The notes: generated from the letters alone by a model not told the origin. A stretch of 64,000 bases of DNA from an uncultured Oscillospiraceae bacterium (GCA_934631005.1 CAKTXA010000002.1:62001-126000); one strand, 5' to 3'; numbered from the stretch's first letter, positions 49,739 to 59,434 are shown. A program made the numbers and translations.

Positions 49739-51040
49739 TTAGCGCTCCAGCTGCGCGATCACATCCAGCGCCCGCCGGGCGATCGCGAGATTCTTGTTTG
49801 CCTTGCCCTTGACGCGGTAGCCAAGGGGCGTCATAATGCCGAAATTCACATTCATCGGCTGAAAATCCGTCACGCTCTCGTCGCTGATATACGCTGCCAG
49901 CGCGCCGATGGCCGTCTCACGCGGAAAATCGGGCGGCTGCTCGCCGCGAAGCCGCGCCGCCATGCTCACTGCCGCCAGATACCCCGACGCCGTGGATTCC
50001 ACATAGCCCTCCACGCCCGTCATCTGCCCGGCAAAGGCCACGAGCGGCTCGCGCCGGTCGGCATAGTACCGGTCCAGGAGCTTCGGGCTGCACAAAAACG
50101 TATTGCGGTGCATCACGCCGTAGCGCACGAACTCCGCGTCATGCAGTGCGGGGATCATGGAGAACACCCGCTTCTGCTCCGGGAATTTCAGGTGCGTCTG
50201 GAAGCCGACGAGGTTATAAACAGACCCCGCGGCGTTATCCTTTCGCAGCTGCACCACGGCATACGGCTCTTTGCCCGTTTTGGGGTCGCGCAGGCCCACG
50301 GGCTTGAGCGGCCCGTAGCGCAGCGTGTCAAAGCCGCGCCGCGCCATGACCTCCACGGGCATACAGCCCTCAAAGACCTTCGCGTCCTCAAAGCCGTGTA
50401 CCTCCGCCTCCTCGGCGGTCGTGAGTGCCTGCACGAACGCGGCGTACTCGTCGCGCTCCATCGCACAGTTGACATAATCCGCACTCCCGCGGTCATAGCG
50501 GGACGCGAACCAAGCTCTTTCCATGTCGATGGACTCAAAGCTCACCAGCGGCGCCGCCGCGTCAAAGAAGCTCATGTAGTCCGCGCCGCCGAAGTAGTTC
50601 TGGATGGCGCGGCTCATGGCGTCGCTCGTTAAGGGGCCGGTGGCGATGATGACGGGCTTTTCCGGGATCTCCGTGACCTCGCCCTCCGCCACCGTGATAT
50701 TGGGGTGGCTTTTGATCTTCTCCGTCACCATGCCGGAAAAGCCAAAGCGGTCCACCGCCAGCGCGCCGCCCGCCTCCACGCGGTTTTCCTCCGCGCAGGC
50801 GAGGATCAGGCTCCCCAGCCGCCGCAGCTCCTCCTTGAGAAGCCCCACGGCGTTTTCCAGCCGGTCGCCGCGCAGGGAGTTGGAGCACACCAGCTCGGCA
50901 AAATCCGGGCTGTGGTGCGCGGGCGACATCTTCTGCGGCTTCATCTCATACAGCGTGACCGCAAAGCCGCGCTCGGCCAGCTGCCACGCCGCCTCGCATC
51001 CGGCCAGTCCCGCGCCGATGACCTTGACTGTTTCCATCAT
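49739..51040 (-). CDS. trmFO: Methylenetetrahydrofolate-tRNA-(uracil-5-)-methyltransferase TrmFO
   Basis: A 433-residue flavoprotein that methylates U54 of tRNA using methylene-THF. The FAD-binding GAGLAGCEAAWQLA lies at the start. Conserved blocks are CSNSLRGD, DRFGFSGMVTEKI, GFQTHLKFPEQKRVF, GQMTGVEGYVESTASG and MNVNFGIMTP. It overlaps the topA stop by four bases (ATGA), with paired ATG codons. Gene order topA-trmFO matches Bacillus. Confidence 0.97.
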   Translation of the reverse strand: MMETVKVIGAGLAGCEAAWQLAERGFAVTLYEMKPQKMSPAHHSPDFAELVCSNSLRGDRLENAVGLLKEELRRLGSLILACAEENRVEAGGALAVDRFGFSGMVTEKIKSHPNITVAEGEVTEIPEKPVIIATGPLTSDAMSRAIQNYFGGADYMSFFDAAAPLVSFESIDMERAWFASRYDRGSADYVNCAMERDEYAAFVQALTTAEEAEVHGFEDAKVFEGCMPVEVMARRGFDTLRYGPLKPVGLRDPKTGKEPYAVVQLRKDNAAGSVYNLVGFQTHLKFPEQKRVFSMIPALHDAEFVRYGVMHRNTFLCSPKLLDRYYADRREPLVAFAGQMTGVEGYVESTASGYLAAVSMAARLRGEQPPDFPRETAIGALAAYISDESVTDFQPMNVNFGIMTPLGYRVKGKANKNLAIARRALDVIAQLER

Positions 51041-53343
51041 TCCGTGTCCTTTTTCTTTGCCGCAGTTTTGCGGGCCGTCGTTGTTTTCTTCGCGGCAGGC
51101 TTTTTGGCCGCCGCCGGCGCTTTCTTTGCGGCCGGTTTTTTCGCGGCGGTCTTTTTGGCGGCTGCCTTCTTTTCGGGCTCGGCCGCTTCCGCCGCACCCC
51201 CGGCGGCCTTGGCGGTGTCGTCACCGGACGGTTTGCGGCGGTAGCCGCGCTGATCCTCCGGCAGGAAGTTCGGGCAGCTCTCGTTAATGCAGAACGGCTT
51301 CATCGCGCCCTTACCGGCGCGCTTGAACATCGTCTGCCCGCACGTCGGGCAGTCGTGCTCCGTCGGCACGTCCCAGGTCATAAAGCCGCACTCCTGCCCG
51401 CGCTCGCAGGCGTAGTACGCGTAACCGCGCTTGGATTTGCGCTTTAAGATGGTGCTACCGCACTTCGGGCAGCGGCCCGGCATCCGCTCCACGATCGGCT
51501 TCGTGTTGGAGCATTCCGGATAGCCCGGGCAGGCCAGAAACTTGCCGAACCGCCCGGATTTGATGACCATATTGCGCCCGCACAGCTCGCAAATCTCGTC
51601 CGTGACCTCGTCGGGCACCTTGAGTCTCGTATTTTTGAGCGCTTCCTCGGCGTCCAGCATCTCCTGATGGAAGCCTGCGTAGAAGTCCTCTAAAACCTTT
51701 TTCCAGCGGAGCTTGCCCTCCTCGACCTCGTCGAGCTGGCGCTCCATGCCGGCGGTGAATTCCACGTTGATGATGTTCTGGAACCGCTCCATCATCAGCC
51801 CGTTCACGACCTCGCCCAGCGGCGTGGGAGACAGGCGCTTATCCTTTTTGACCACATACTCGCGGTCCTGAATGGTGGAGACGATGGTGGCGTATGTCGA
51901 CGGACGGCCCACGCCCTTTTCCTCCATCGCGCGCACGAGCGTTGCCTCGGTATAGCGCGCGGGCGGCTGCGTAAAGTGCTGCTGCGGGTCAGTCTTTTTG
52001 AGGTTTAATGCCTCGCCCTGCGCCAGATCCGGTAGCGCGGAGAGGACCTCCTCCTGCTCGTCGTCGCGGCCCTCTTCATAGATGGCCGTGAAGCCCGCAA
52101 AGCGCAGGCTCTGGTGCGTGGCGCGGAACACGTGCTCCCCGCAGGCGGCCTCGATGGCCGTGACGTCGTAGACGGCGTTCTCCATCTGCGACGCGATAAA
52201 GCGGCTCCAGATGAGCTTATACAGCCGGAACTGATCCTTCGTCAGGTCGTGCTCGACCAGCTCCGGATAGAGCGCGACGTTACTGGGGCGGATGGCCTCG
52301 TGCGCGTCCTGCGCGCTGCTCTTGGGCTTATAGCGCCGGGGCGCGCCGGGATAATACGCCGCGCCGTAGCGGCTTTTGATGACGTCGCCCGCCGCCGCGA
52401 GCGCTTCCTCGGAAATACGCAGCGAGTCGGTACGCATATACGTGATGAGACCGACCGAGCCCTCGCCCGTGATCTCCACGCCCTCATACAGCTGCTGCGC
52501 GATCATCATGGTGCGCCGCGGCGTCATATTGAGCTTGCGGGAGGCCTCCTGCTGGAGCGTGGAGGTGATGAACGGCGGCGCGGGATTGCGCTTTTTCTCG
52601 CTGTTTTTGACACTCTGCACGCAAAACGGCTTGCCGGTCACGTCCGAAATGACGCTCTGCACCTGCGCCTCGCTCGTCAGCTCCCGCTTTTTGGGGCTGC
52701 CGTAGTAGTGCGCGGTGAAGCTGCCGGGCTTGCCGGCACGGTCGAGCTGCACGTCGAGCGTCCAGTACTCCTGCGGCACGAACGCGCGGATCTCATTTTC
52801 GCGATCCACGACCAGCCGCGTGGCAACCGACTGCACACGTCCGGCGGAAAGCCCCCGCCGCACCTTTTTCCACAGGAACGGGCTGAGCTGATAGCCGACG
52901 ATGCGGTCGAGCACACGCCGCGCCTGCTGCGCGTCCACAAGATTCTGGTCGATGGGCCGCGGATGGGCGATGGCGTTGCGCACTACGTCCTTCGTGATCT
53001 CGTGGAACGTGACGCGCTGCGTTTGGTCGTCGGGGATGTCCAGCAGATATTTCAGATGCCATGAGATGGCCTCGCCCTCGCGGTCCGGGTCAGTCGCGAG
53101 ATAGACGTGCTCGCTGCCCTTCGCGGCGGCGCGCAGCTCGGAGATGATGGCTTCCTTGCCCGGAATGGGATAGTACTGCGGCTCAAAATCGTGGTCGATG
53201 TCCACGCTCATGGTGCTCTTCTGCAGATCGCGCAGATGGCCCATGCTGGCCTTGACCTGATAGTCCGGCCCGAGATATTTGGCGATCGTTTTCGCCTTGG
53301 ACGGCGATTCCACGATCACCAGATTCGTTTTTGCCTTCGGCAT
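51037..53343 (-). CDS. topA: DNA topoisomerase I
   Basis: A 768-residue type IA topoisomerase relaxing negative supercoils. The Toprim motif is near the start (VIVESPSKAKTIAKYLG, cited by VESPSKAKT, and DPDREGEAISWHL). The catalytic Tyr is in GLITYMRTDSLRI. C-terminal zinc knuckles (CELCG...CPGYPEC; CPKCG...CERGQEC; CPTCG...CINESC) follow. The last ~60 residues are a Lys/Ala-rich tail, as in actinobacterial and some clostridial TopA, likely contacting DNA. ATG 53343 follows GGAGG, 39 bp after dprA. Confidence 0.98.
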   Translation of the reverse strand: MPKAKTNLVIVESPSKAKTIAKYLGPDYQVKASMGHLRDLQKSTMSVDIDHDFEPQYYPIPGKEAIISELRAAAKGSEHVYLATDPDREGEAISWHLKYLLDIPDDQTQRVTFHEITKDVVRNAIAHPRPIDQNLVDAQQARRVLDRIVGYQLSPFLWKKVRRGLSAGRVQSVATRLVVDRENEIRAFVPQEYWTLDVQLDRAGKPGSFTAHYYGSPKKRELTSEAQVQSVISDVTGKPFCVQSVKNSEKKRNPAPPFITSTLQQEASRKLNMTPRRTMMIAQQLYEGVEITGEGSVGLITYMRTDSLRISEEALAAAGDVIKSRYGAAYYPGAPRRYKPKSSAQDAHEAIRPSNVALYPELVEHDLTKDQFRLYKLIWSRFIASQMENAVYDVTAIEAACGEHVFRATHQSLRFAGFTAIYEEGRDDEQEEVLSALPDLAQGEALNLKKTDPQQHFTQPPARYTEATLVRAMEEKGVGRPSTYATIVSTIQDREYVVKKDKRLSPTPLGEVVNGLMMERFQNIINVEFTAGMERQLDEVEEGKLRWKKVLEDFYAGFHQEMLDAEEALKNTRLKVPDEVTDEICELCGRNMVIKSGRFGKFLACPGYPECSNTKPIVERMPGRCPKCGSTILKRKSKRGYAYYACERGQECGFMTWDVPTEHDCPTCGQTMFKRAGKGAMKPFCINESCPNFLPEDQRGYRRKPSGDDTAKAAGGAAEAAEPEKKAAAKKTAAKKPAAKKAPAAAKKPAAKKTTTARKTAAKKKDTE

Positions 53344-53382
53344 GAAGTGCCTCCAAAATGATATTCTAACAGTATTCTAAGG

Positions 53383-54636
53383 TTACGCCTTTGCCTCCGC
53401 CAGCGAGAACCGCCGCCCGGGCAGGCGGACGACATAGCCCTTGAGCTCCAGCAGCGTCAGCGCGGCGAGGATCCTGCCGGCGGTGATCTGCGTTTTGTCG
53501 ATGATCTCATCCACATGCGCAGGCCCCTCCTGCAAACACTCCGCCGCGGCCCGTTCGTCCGCGGAAAGCGTATCCAAAAGTCCTTGTAGGTCAATATAGT
53601 GTCTCTTTTGCGGCTTGTCAATGACTTTTTTGTCGTCATTTCGCCGCACACCCGGCAGTTCTGCCACCGAACGCTCCGCGCGCTCGGTGCGTTCGGCGCG
53701 CTGAGACTGCTCCTTCTGCTCGTCCTCGGTCAGCGTCATGGCGATCGGGCGCGAGCGGCGGCGGATCTTGTCGGGGTAGAGGTGGACGTATTCCTGCATC
53801 ACATCCCAGCCCTCTTCCACTAAGATCGCGCCGTCCTTCAGCAGCTGGAGATTCCCCTCGCACGTGGGGCTGCCGACATTCGCCGGGAGCGTAAACACGT
53901 CGCGCCCCTGCTCCAGCGCGTGATTGGCCGTGATGAGCGCGCCGCTTTTGCGCGGCGCTTCCACCACCAGCACGCCCAGCGCCAGTCCGCTGAGGATGCG
54001 GTTTCGCACCGGAAAATGCGCCCCGAGCGCGGGCGTTCCGGGCGGGTACTCGCTGATCAGGCAGCCGTGCGCACAAATATCGCGGAACAGCCCGGCGTTC
54101 GACGCCGGATACACCACGTCCACGCCGCAGCCGAGCACCGCCGCCACAGGATTCCCCGCCGACAGCGCGCCGCGCAGGGCCATGGTGTCGATGCCGTAGG
54201 CGCCGCCGGAGATGATGACCGCGCCCATCCTCCCGAGCTGATAGCAGAGCTGCTTGGCCTGCAAAAGCCCGTAGGCCGAGGCCTTGCGCGTGCCGACCAC
54301 GGAGATGACCGGCTCGGCGTCAAAATCCGGCAGCGTGCCGCGGCAGTACAGCACCAGCGGCGCGTCGTCCACATTGCGCAGCCGCTCGGGATACGCGGCA
54401 TCCTGAATGGTCAGCACGCGAATATCCTGCCGGAAGCACTCGTCCTGGATCTCGACCGCGCCGTCCAGCCCCTTATCCAGCAGCGACGGCGCCTTGCCCA
54501 GACCATCGACCTGCCGCAGTGCGTCCTCGTCCGCGAGCCAGATCTGCTCCGGCGTCGAAAAATGTCGAAGCAGCAGGTGCATCTTTCGCACGCCGATGCC
54601 CTCGCGCGTTGCGAGCCATAACCAATACCTGATCAC
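53383..54636 (-). CDS. dprA: DNA-processing protein DprA
   Basis: A 417-residue single-strand DNA-binding RecA loader used in natural transformation and often in general DNA metabolism. An N-terminal helical region is followed by the Rossmann-like DprA core with VVGTRKASAYG, SGGAYGIDTMAL, LGCGVDVVYPA, FPVRNRILSGLA and SGALITANHALEQGRDVF segments. A basic linker leads to a C-terminal winged helix (DEIIDKTQITAGRILAAL). The start is GTG 54636 behind GAGAGG. It precedes topA as in B. subtilis. No other competence genes are in the window. Confidence 0.96.
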   Translation of the reverse strand: MIRYWLWLATREGIGVRKMHLLLRHFSTPEQIWLADEDALRQVDGLGKAPSLLDKGLDGAVEIQDECFRQDIRVLTIQDAAYPERLRNVDDAPLVLYCRGTLPDFDAEPVISVVGTRKASAYGLLQAKQLCYQLGRMGAVIISGGAYGIDTMALRGALSAGNPVAAVLGCGVDVVYPASNAGLFRDICAHGCLISEYPPGTPALGAHFPVRNRILSGLALGVLVVEAPRKSGALITANHALEQGRDVFTLPANVGSPTCEGNLQLLKDGAILVEEGWDVMQEYVHLYPDKIRRRSRPIAMTLTEDEQKEQSQRAERTERAERSVAELPGVRRNDDKKVIDKPQKRHYIDLQGLLDTLSADERAAAECLQEGPAHVDEIIDKTQITAGRILAALTLLELKGYVVRLPGRRFSLAEAKA

Positions 54637-54671
54637 TTATATCCTCTCTATCTCTCTGTCACACTATCGTT

Positions 54672-55421
54672 CTATCGTTTCATCTGCCACATCACGATCG
54701 TCGCCGCCACGGCGGCGTTGAGCGATTCGCAGCGCGAGCTCATGGGGATGATGACCTTGCCGTCCGCGGCCTCCAGCAGCTCCGGGCACACGCCGCGGCC
54801 CTCGCTGCCGATGACCGTGGCCGCCTGCAAAAGCGCGGCGCTCCGCACATCGCGCGCATCGTCGCTCATGGCCGTCGCCAGCAGCCCGATAGCCTTCTCC
54901 CAGCACGCGCGCACCACGTCGGCCTTTTTGAGCGCCCGCGGCGGCGTGCGCAGCACCGCGCCCATCGACGCGCGCACCACCTTGGGGTTATACGCATCGG
55001 CGCAGCCCTCGGTCAGGATGACCGGCACGTCCAGCGCGTCGGCCGTGCGCAGAATGGTGCCGAGGTTGCCGGGATCCTGAATACCGTCGAGCACCAGACA
55101 GCCCGGTACGACCTCGGCGGGCGCGTCCTCCGGCATCCGGCAGGCAAACAGCGCGCCCTGCGGCGCTTCCATCAGCGATACGCTGCGCATGATGTCCGCG
55201 CTGACCTCCGCCACACGCACGCCCGCCGGAACCTCCGGCAGCGCCACGCCCTCCTGCACCAGCACCGCCGTCAGCGGGCAGCCCCAGCGCACGGCCTCCG
55301 CCAGCAGCTTCACGCCGTCGGCGGCAAATTCGCGCCGCTCCGCGCGATAGGCCCGCACGGTCAGCAGCTTCTTAAAATGCGCCAGCAGCGGATTGTGCCG
55401 GCTCGTGATCTTCTCTCTCAT
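54672..55421 (-). CDS. SpoU/TrmH-family RNA 2'-O-methyltransferase
   Basis: A 249-residue knotted methyltransferase. The N-terminal L30e-like part (NPLLAHFKKLLTVRAYRAERREF) recognises RNA. The SPOUT core carries LDGIQDPGNLGTILRTADA, YNPKVVRASMGAVLRTP, GSEGRGVCPELL and SRCESLNAAVAATI. Such enzymes methylate ribose in 23S rRNA or tRNA; the exact target is unknown. It starts with ATG overlapping ktrA by four bases and precedes dprA by 35 bp. Confidence 0.94.
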   Translation of the reverse strand: MREKITSRHNPLLAHFKKLLTVRAYRAERREFAADGVKLLAEAVRWGCPLTAVLVQEGVALPEVPAGVRVAEVSADIMRSVSLMEAPQGALFACRMPEDAPAEVVPGCLVLDGIQDPGNLGTILRTADALDVPVILTEGCADAYNPKVVRASMGAVLRTPPRALKKADVVRACWEKAIGLLATAMSDDARDVRSAALLQAATVIGSEGRGVCPELLEAADGKVIIPMSSRCESLNAAVAATIVMWQMKR

Positions 55422-56068
55422 CGCTTCTGCAGCCTTGTCAGCGCGTCGTTCGGGCCCAGCACCACCAGCACCATGCCCGCCTCCAGCGGACGGCCCGCGT
55501 CCATGGTCAGCTCCAGCGCGCCGCCGCGGCGGATGGCGATGATGTTCACGTCGTACTTCGCGCGCACATTGAGTTCCCGCAGGCTCTTGCCCACCCAGCT
55601 CTCCGGCACGCTCACCTCGGCAATGCCGATGTCGGGCGACAGCTCGATAAAGTCCAGCACGCCCGAGGATGTCAGGCTCTGCGCCAGCTTGATGCCCGTC
55701 TCGCGCTCGGGGATGATGACGCGGTCGGCGCCCACGCGCTCCAGCGCGCGGCGCTGCACCTCGTCCTGCGCCTTGCAGATGATCTGCCCCACCCCAAGCT
55801 CCTTGAGATTGAGCGTGATGATGACGCTCGAGGCGAGATTCGAACCGATGGCAACGATGGCGCAGTCATAATTGCGCGCACCCAGCGAGCGCAGCACGCC
55901 CTCATCCCGCGCGTCGCCCACGACGGCGCAGGTCACGCTGTTTTCCATGTGCTGCACGCACTCGGCGCTCGTGTCGATGGCAAGCACCTCGTTGCCGAGC
56001 TCACACAGCCGCTCGGCCAGCGCACTGCCGAAGCGCCCCAGTCCTACCACGATATAGGTCTTTTTCAT
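55418..56068 (-). CDS. ktrA: Potassium uptake gating subunit, KtrA/TrkA-like
   Basis: A 216-residue RCK protein. The N-terminal nucleotide-binding fold begins VVGLGRFGSALAERL, with DTSAEC and VGDARDEGVL. The C-terminal TrkA-C domain (ELSPDIGIAEVSVPESWVGKSLREL in part) senses ligands such as c-di-AMP in relatives. It gates the adjacent KtrB channel in response to ATP/ADP. It lies 15 bp after ktrB and starts behind GGAGGG. Confidence 0.94.
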   Translation of the reverse strand: MKKTYIVVGLGRFGSALAERLCELGNEVLAIDTSAECVQHMENSVTCAVVGDARDEGVLRSLGARNYDCAIVAIGSNLASSVIITLNLKELGVGQIICKAQDEVQRRALERVGADRVIIPERETGIKLAQSLTSSGVLDFIELSPDIGIAEVSVPESWVGKSLRELNVRAKYDVNIIAIRRGGALELTMDAGRPLEAGMVLVVLGPNDALTRLQKR

Positions 56069-56083
56069 CCGGTCTCCCTCCGA

Positions 56084-57457
56084 TCAGCCGATCAGCACTC
56101 TGCCGTTGGCATAGGTAAAACGCTCTTCCTCGCGCCGGGCGGACAAAAAGCCCAGACTGATGGTCATAATGCCCACGCGCCCGAAGAACATAAAGAGTAT
56201 CAAAATAATATGCGACAGCGCGCTGAGCCGCGGCGTCAGATCCGCCGTCAGCCCCACGGTCGCCAGCGCCGAAACGGTCTCAAACAGTGCCCGCAAAAAG
56301 GGACAGCCGCTCTCGGCGCTCAGGAACACCGCGCCGGAGAACGCCAGCGTCAGCATGAGTAAAAACAGTGACAGCGCCTGCATCACCTGCGCCTGCGGGA
56401 TCGTCCGGCGCAGGACCGTCACGCGGCTGCGGCCGCGCGCGGCGCTGATCGCAGCCAGGATCACCACCGCGAACGTCACGGTTTTCAGGCCGCCCGCAGT
56501 CGACCCGCTGGAGCCGCCGATGAACATTAAAAAGGTGGACACCGCCAGCGACGCGTCCGAAAAATTCTGCTGCGGGATGGCGGCAAAGCCCGCCGTGCGC
56601 GTCGTCACCGACTGAAACGCCGCCGCGAGCAGCTTCTGCCCCGCGGTCATCGGCCCGAGTGTGGCAGGATTGTTCCACTCCAGCAGCGCCGTGAGCGCCG
56701 TGCCGAACAGGAACAGCCCCGCGCTTAAAGTGAGCACCAGCCGCGTATACATCCCCGGCCGCTTTTTGCGCCAGCGGAGCACCTCCGTCCACACAAGAAA
56801 GCCCAGCCCGCCCAGCGTGATGAGCGCCATGATCGTGAGGCACACGACGGGGTCGGTCTGATAGCGGATGATGCTGCCGCCGAGGGACACATCGCCCAAA
56901 ATGTCAAAGCCGGCGTTGCAGAACGCCGAGATGGCGTGGAACACGCCGTACCACAGCGCGCGCGGGAAGCCGAAATCCGGCCAGAAGCGCAGCGTCAGGA
57001 TGAGCGCGCCCGTGCCCTCGATGATGGCCGTGCCGCGCAGGATGCGCAGCACCATGCCGATCGCGCCCTGCATCTCGTCCAGACTCAGCGCCTGCGCCAG
57101 CAGCATCCGCTGCCGCAGGCCGATGCGCTTGCCGAGCATCACAAAAAACACCGACACGAGCGTCATAAAGCCCAGTCCGCCGATCTGAATGAGCACGAGG
57201 ATCACGACCTTGCCGAACGTGCTCCAGTAAAGCCCCGTGTCCACCACGATCAGACCCGTCACGCACGTGGCGGACGTGGCGGTGAACAGGCACGTGAGAA
57301 AGTCCGTGGGCGTATGCGCCGCGCTTGCGATCGGGAGCGTCAGCAGCGCCGCGCCGAGCACGATGAGCAGCGCGAACGTCAAGACGATCACCTGCGCCGG
57401 CCGCACCCGCCGCAGCCGCTTTCTGAGCAGGCTGCCGGTTTTATAGATCCAGTTCAA
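56084..57457 (-). CDS. ktrB: Potassium transporter membrane subunit, KtrB/TrkH-like
   Basis: A 457-residue K+ channel-like transporter with the four TrkH/KtrB pore repeats, visible as TATSATCVTGLIVVDT, HAISAFCNAGFD, SVTTRTAGFAAI and SALATVGLT selectivity loops. About ten membrane spans. The frame is open 156 bases further upstream through a repeat element, but TTG 57457 sits eight bases after GGGGAGG and just inside a good promoter, so the true start is very probably this rare codon. Confidence 0.93.
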   Translation of the reverse strand: MNWIYKTGSLLRKRLRRVRPAQVIVLTFALLIVLGAALLTLPIASAAHTPTDFLTCLFTATSATCVTGLIVVDTGLYWSTFGKVVILVLIQIGGLGFMTLVSVFFVMLGKRIGLRQRMLLAQALSLDEMQGAIGMVLRILRGTAIIEGTGALILTLRFWPDFGFPRALWYGVFHAISAFCNAGFDILGDVSLGGSIIRYQTDPVVCLTIMALITLGGLGFLVWTEVLRWRKKRPGMYTRLVLTLSAGLFLFGTALTALLEWNNPATLGPMTAGQKLLAAAFQSVTTRTAGFAAIPQQNFSDASLAVSTFLMFIGGSSGSTAGGLKTVTFAVVILAAISAARGRSRVTVLRRTIPQAQVMQALSLFLLMLTLAFSGAVFLSAESGCPFLRALFETVSALATVGLTADLTPRLSALSHIILILFMFFGRVGIMTISLGFLSARREEERFTYANGRVLIG

Positions 57458-57499
57458 TATCCACGCCTCCCCACACGGGACGAGCCAATAGTTGCACTT

Positions 57500-57529
57500 A
57501 CTATACTGCAAAGCGCGCCAGCCTGTCAA
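57500..57529 (-). promoter_or_regulatory. Promoter of ktrB (and probably the genes through rnc)
   Basis: Minus strand: TTGACA at 57524-57529, an 18-base spacer, then TATAGT at 57500-57505, about 40 bases before TTG 57457. No strong terminator is seen before the one after rnc. Confidence 0.8.
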
Positions 57530-57545
57530 GCGGGCGTGTAAATTC

Positions 57546-57726
57546 GTAGGCACCCCATACCTTCCCCTCGGGGAAGGTGCCCCCGAAGGGGGCGGATGAG
57601 GGCCGGGGAGCACTTACGGTTTGCTTTGCAGTTGTGCCAAAACGTAACTGCTCCCCGACCCTCATCAGTCTGCGGAGCGAAGCTCCGCAGCCAGCTTCCC
57701 CCAGGGGAAGCCAAGGGGGTGCCTAC
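57546..57726 (-). repeat. 181-bp intergenic repeat, copy B, inverted relative to copy A
   Basis: Its reverse complement aligns along its whole length with 20041-20222. The ends are an 11-bp perfect inverted repeat (GTAGGCACCCC / GGGGTGCCTAC). Short frames across it translate to Pro/Arg/Gly-rich repeat peptides and are not genes. The 70 bp that follow, up to 57797, hold a short tandem array of CTATTCA-like units and nothing else recognisable. Confidence 0.82.
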
Positions 57727-57797
57727 GTTTCGCCAGTGCGTCGGGGATTCGGCCGCGCGTACTTTACCTTTTCACTATTCACTATTCACTCTTCACT

Positions 57798-57830
57798 GAA
57801 AAAGCAGGAGAGGCCGCGGCCTCTCCTGCT
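57798..57830 (-). terminator. Terminator after the ABC permease gene
   Basis: An 11-bp stem (57803-57813 with 57820-57830), extendable into the loop, and a UUUUUC tail on the minus strand, 6 bp past the stop at 57836. Confidence 0.92.
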
Positions 57831-57835
57831 TTTCT

Positions 57836-59434
57836 TTACAGCTCTGCGAAGCGCTTTGCGCCGCGTTTGCGGAGCCAGATGACCAGTATGTCGGCGAGCA
57901 CCACGGTGGCGATGGATGCAAGCAGCAGGCTGCTGGTCGCGCCGAGGGCGTTGCAGAGCGCTGCGCATCCGCTGCCGATCGCCGCGGCGAACACCCAGCC
58001 GCCGAGCAGGCTGACCATGACGGCCCCGCTCTGCTTGATGGGCGCAAGCTCGCTCGTCCACGTCAGGCTCGGCATCAAAAGCCCCAGCCACAGCGCCGCG
58101 GCCGCCAGCAGCGTGCACAAAAGCGCCGTCAGCAGCAGCGCAAGGAGCAGAAGCCCGACCGGCGCGCGCAGCACCAGCAGTACGCACAGCGCACAGAACA
58201 GCGCCGTGGGCAGCACGACCGCAAGCTGCACCGTGAGCTTGGCCCGCAGCACCTGCCACGGCGTCACGGGCAGAGACTGTGCCAGCCACAGGTTCTTTCC
58301 CTCCAGCGACACCGACGGCGCCGCGATCGGGCACATCGCCGCGACGAGCGCCACCGCCGCCGGGACGAGCACTGCAAGCAGCTGCGTCTGAGCGCCGATG
58401 GCCTGTGTGAGCATCTGTGCCAGCGCGCGGCCGCGGATGAGCGCCAGCACACCCAGAACCGGCAGGATCAGCGCACCGAAGCCGCAGTTGAGCATATACG
58501 TCGGGCTGGCAAAGAAGCGGCGGAATTCCTTGGCCTGCAGCGCAGCTGCGGGCGTGCGCACCTTGCCGGTATGCGCGGCGTGCACACGGCGCTCCGCCGC
58601 GGGCGAGGACGTGGCGATGCGCAGGAAGCTGCCGGACAGCAGCCGCCATGTGAGCGCCAGCAGTGCGGCCACGACTGCCGTCACCGCCGCCATCGCGCCC
58701 CAGCTGCCCGTGCCGGACAGGCCGATCACATACAGCGGATAGATCCCCCGCAAAGCGTCGCCGATCCGCGCGGCGTTCTGCAGAAAGCTCTGCAGCGCCG
58801 TCTGCGCGCGGAAGCAGACAAAATAGTACGCACCAAAGAACACCAGCGACAAAACGACCGTGACAAAGCTCTTGTTTTTGAGCTTCAAACTGATCTTCGC
58901 CACCACCCAGCCGAGCACGCACGACAGGATCAGCACGACGACCGACGTGAGCAGCACGAACAGCGCCCCACCCACGAGCGCCCCCGCGGTAAACGGCGCG
59001 ATGATGAGATACACGACCGCCGCCGGGATCGTCACAACGCCCGAGTACATAAGGCCCATCAGATACACGCTCATAAGGCGCGAGACGATGATGCTGCGCA
59101 CCGGGATGGGCAGCGACAGCAGAAGGTCGTTGTCCTTCGCCAGATACAGCCCAGCGTAGGTGTTGAACACGCTGCCGAACGTGCCGAGCAGCGTTGCCAG
59201 CAGCGCGATGAGCGCGTAATACACCCAGCCCAGCCCCAGCGGCACGAGCGTTTTGCACATGGTGAGCGACATGGCCGTGAAGATCCCGCCAAGCAGGCCC
59301 ACCATCAAAAGCACAAAGAATACGAAGAACATCACCGTTGCCGCAGCAGAGCGCTTTTTGTTCTTCTTTGCGTCGTAGAAATAGCTGCGGAAGATCTCCG
59401 CCAGCTGCTTTTTGACCAGTATTTTCAGCATCAT
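57836..59434 (-). CDS. ABC-2-type exporter permease
   Basis: A 532-residue membrane protein with about 12 hydrophobic segments in two halves, separated by a cytosolic stretch (~255-290). The start MMLKILVKKQLAEIFRSYFYDAKKNKK and pattern suit the large permeases paired with single ATPases in Firmicutes. The substrate is unknown; exporters of this class move peptides, lipids or antibiotics. Its ATG overlaps the ATPase stop (ATGA, 59431-59434), with GGAGG just upstream; ATG 59431 is an alternative. Confidence 0.88.
   Translation of the reverse strand: MMLKILVKKQLAEIFRSYFYDAKKNKKRSAAATVMFFVFFVLLMVGLLGGIFTAMSLTMCKTLVPLGLGWVYYALIALLATLLGTFGSVFNTYAGLYLAKDNDLLLSLPIPVRSIIVSRLMSVYLMGLMYSGVVTIPAAVVYLIIAPFTAGALVGGALFVLLTSVVVLILSCVLGWVVAKISLKLKNKSFVTVVLSLVFFGAYYFVCFRAQTALQSFLQNAARIGDALRGIYPLYVIGLSGTGSWGAMAAVTAVVAALLALTWRLLSGSFLRIATSSPAAERRVHAAHTGKVRTPAAALQAKEFRRFFASPTYMLNCGFGALILPVLGVLALIRGRALAQMLTQAIGAQTQLLAVLVPAAVALVAAMCPIAAPSVSLEGKNLWLAQSLPVTPWQVLRAKLTVQLAVVLPTALFCALCVLLVLRAPVGLLLLALLLTALLCTLLAAAALWLGLLMPSLTWTSELAPIKQSGAVMVSLLGGWVFAAAIGSGCAALCNALGATSSLLLASIATVVLADILVIWLRKRGAKRFAEL

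Noticed and set aside
57765..57797. CRISPR or a functional tandem repeat at CTATTCA units
   Set aside because: Only about three degenerate 7-base units with no spacers; too short to mean anything.
57534..57882. Short frames of 60-100 codons in both directions around 57.6-57.8 kb, and the N-terminal extension of ktrB
   Set aside because: They are translations of the repeat element. Similar peptides appear at 20 kb in the other copy, and none has a ribosome binding site.
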